DNA of 64,000 nt, from contig NZ_JBGFGP010000176.1 in the NCBI RefSeq assembly GCF_041224545.1, positions 62,001 through 126,000 of the forward strand. The letters are read 5' to 3'. Each line of letters begins with the position of its first letter. Within the stretch, counting starts at the first letter, position 1. The position numbers and the translations under genes are program-made. Of the stretch, positions 62,490 to 64,000 are shown in pieces. The notes beneath the pieces are model-generated. The model searched no databases, was not told where the DNA came from, and was given only the letters and a program-made list of their open reading frames with translations. The DNA comes from Sedimentitalea sp041224545 (GTDB lineage: Bacteria; Pseudomonadota; Alphaproteobacteria; Rhodobacterales; Rhodobacteraceae).

Positions 62490-64000
62490 GCCTTGACGAT
62501 ACGGGTTTTCGGCGGCGCGCGCGTGTTCCACAGCCGTTGTCCGGCAACCTGATGCGCGGTGATGATGCCGTTTTTTGTGATCGCCAGACTGCCGGTGCGC
62601 AGCAATCGTGCGGGATCGTACACATCGCATGGCCCGTCGAGACTCAGCGGCACCGACGCAATCACCACCTGATTGCCGGTGCAGGCCGCCATCTGCGCCG
62701 CACCGGTCTTGCCGATCACGTGGACGATTTCGGCCTCTCCCGCAGTCATGATACGAACCTTGCCGTCATCACCCGGCCACCGTAGTGCGGCCTTTTCCTG
62801 ACCAACGCCATCCCCGTCGTTTTCCAGCCAGTTGCGCGCCACGAATCCTGCCCCGCGCGGCTTGCTCAATGCGCGCCCGTCGGCGGTCATCACCCCGACA
62901 AGCCCGCCGCTATCCGCCACCAGTATTGCCGGACGCTGAGCCTGTGACCACAGGGCAAAGGCCACGACAACCGGCAGGATACCCGCATAACGGGTCCGCC
63001 CCTGCCACAGCATCAGCCACAACATGCCCAGTGCGATCATCGGCAGCACCAGCGGACCCGGACCGGGCACATGGCCCTGTGCTCCGGACAGCCCGGCCAC
63101 CGTTCGCGCGACACCCAGAATCCACGACAGACCCCAGCCCATCGGCACCAGCCCGAGCCATTCAAGACCAAACGGGGCAAGGCACAGGGCCACCACCGCC
63201 GCCGGAATCACCAGCACGCCCATCAACGGCACCGAGACCAGATTGGCGATCAGCCCGTAATGCGACAGGGTGTTGAAATGGGCCGCCCCGACCGGAGCAG
63301 TGGCAAGCCCCGCGACAGCCGACGACATCAAAACACCCAGCACCGGTTTGGCCCAGCCCGGCGCCCTGGGCAATTCGGCATCGCGCAGCCAGCCGAAAAA
63401 CGCGATCAGGGCGGTCGTCGCCGCAAACGACATCTGAAACCCCGGACCCAGCAACGCTTCGGGACGCAGGATCAGCACCACCAGCGCGGCCATTGCCACC
63501 GCCCGCAGGCTGAAGGCGCGCCGGTCGACCAACACCGCCACGAGGACCACCGCCACCATGATAAACGCGCGTTCGGTCGCGACATTGCCACCGGACAGGG
63601 CGAGATAGACCGCCGCGGCGGCCAGCGCGCCGACCGCCGCAACCTTCTTGACCGGAATGCGCAGGGCCAGTGCCGGCAGCAACGACAGGCCCATTCGCAA
63701 CAGGGCGAATACGAAGCCCGCCAGCAACCCCATATGCAGCCCGGAAATGGCCAGCAGATGTGCAAGGTTGCTGGCACGAAGCGCATCCAGCGCCCCCTGC
63801 CCGACGCCGCTGCGGTCGCCGGTGGTCACGGCGGCGGCAAAGCCTCCGACATCGCCGGGCAGGATGCTGCGCACCCGTTCGGACGCCGCCATGCGCAGGG
63901 TGAACACGCGCAGACCGTCCTGCCCCATCCGGGCGGGCCGGGCCGTCAGTACCGGATTGCGCGTATAACCAACCGCGCCCAGCCCCTGAAACCACGCATG
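62483..64000 (-). CDS. comEC: ComEC/Rec2-family DNA uptake protein, 5' truncated by window edge
   Basis: At least 505 residues of a ComEC-type inner membrane channel for single-stranded DNA in natural transformation; the frame is open to the last base, so the start is outside. The competence domain is clear: TTGDRSGVGQGALDALRASNLAHLLAISGLHMGLLAGFVFALLR (around 63660-63850 in the window), followed by several membrane helices. The C-terminal beta-lactamase-like part appears in short, degenerate form (AILVADSGGLVGVMTADGRALSK). Convergence with lexA is a known arrangement in this group. Confidence 0.93.
   Translation of the reverse strand, partial: HAWFQGLGAVGYTRNPVLTARPARMGQDGLRVFTLRMAASERVRSILPGDVGGFAAAVTTGDRSGVGQGALDALRASNLAHLLAISGLHMGLLAGFVFALLRMGLSLLPALALRIPVKKVAAVGALAAAAVYLALSGGNVATERAFIMVAVVLVAVLVDRRAFSLRAVAMAALVVLILRPEALLGPGFQMSFAATTALIAFFGWLRDAELPRAPGWAKPVLGVLMSSAVAGLATAPVGAAHFNTLSHYGLIANLVSVPLMGVLVIPAAVVALCLAPFGLEWLGLVPMGWGLSWILGVARTVAGLSGAQGHVPGPGPLVLPMIALGMLWLMLWQGRTRYAGILPVVVAFALWSQAQRPAILVADSGGLVGVMTADGRALSKPRGAGFVARNWLENDGDGVGQEKAALRWPGDDGKVRIMTAGEAEIVHVIGKTGAAQMAACTGNQVVIASVPLSLDGPCDVYDPARLLRTGSLAITKNGIITAHQVAGQRLWNTRAPPKTRIVKAQ

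Overview
The window is a GC-rich chromosomal segment of an alphaproteobacterium. The most likely source is a marine member of the Roseobacter group (Rhodobacteraceae). This rests on a dddP-type DMSP lyase, a LexA gene with a GAAC-N7-GAAC box next to comEC, an exbB-exbD-exbD-tonB set, a ccmABCDG cytochrome c maturation set, an RTX protein, a Hint-domain protein, and the general gene style. I see no rRNA, tRNA, CRISPR array, prophage or insertion sequence. The genes are mostly housekeeping, with a few accessory islets.

Layout. 1-6.7 kb: two tandem EamA transporters (the first cut by the window edge), an unassigned P-loop ATPase, a secreted unknown, a MetA-family homoserine acyltransferase, an alpha/beta hydrolase, polyphosphate kinase 2 and a TetR regulator. 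7-9.5 kb: a tightly packed exbB-exbD-exbD-tonB operon behind a 25-bp tandem repeat. 9.6-12.3 kb: the DMSP lyase dddP and an alpha/beta hydrolase-OsmC fusion. 12.3-15.5 kb: an RTX-repeat protein, the biotin transporter bioY and two small family proteins. 15.6-21.9 kb: purB, two secreted proteins sharing a Cys/WD motif, a divergent FliG-like protein, an EamA transporter, an LpxL-like acyltransferase and a DUF1223 protein. 22-25.3 kb: aconitase and a broken SDR gene. 25.3-32.4 kb, minus strand: ccmABCDG, an Mth938-like protein, a TSUP permease and secF-secD-yajC.

32.5-37.5 kb: a pentapeptide-repeat pair, serS, a TspO-like protein, an NTF2-like protein and a fatty acid desaturase. 38-40.5 kb: a Hint-domain protein and a DUF2235 hydrolase. 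40.6-44.2 kb, minus strand: a YfgM-like TPR protein, bamB and der. 44.4-51.4 kb: an RND efflux pair and an Atm1-type ABC exporter. 51.5-57.5 kb: a LysM protein, a LOG-family enzyme, rarD, sodB, an FkbM methyltransferase and a divergent polysaccharide deacetylase. 57.7-64 kb: trpG-trpD-trpC-moaC-moeA-lexA facing a comEC gene cut by the window end.

Several groups work together. CcmABC and CcmD deliver heme and CcmG keeps apocytochrome thiols reduced. SecDF-YajC drives late steps of protein export, and BamB helps place outer membrane proteins. ExbB/ExbD/TonB energises outer membrane uptake. DddP lets the cell use algal DMSP. The most useful items for a second look are the MetA residue that predicts acetyl- rather than succinyl-transfer, the palindromic intergenic repeat family (three copies), the 25-bp repeats before exbB, the split pentapeptide-repeat gene, the SDR gene with an internal deletion, and the secreted Cys/WD-motif pair beside an orphan FliG-like protein. 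I did not find a clear new multi-gene system.
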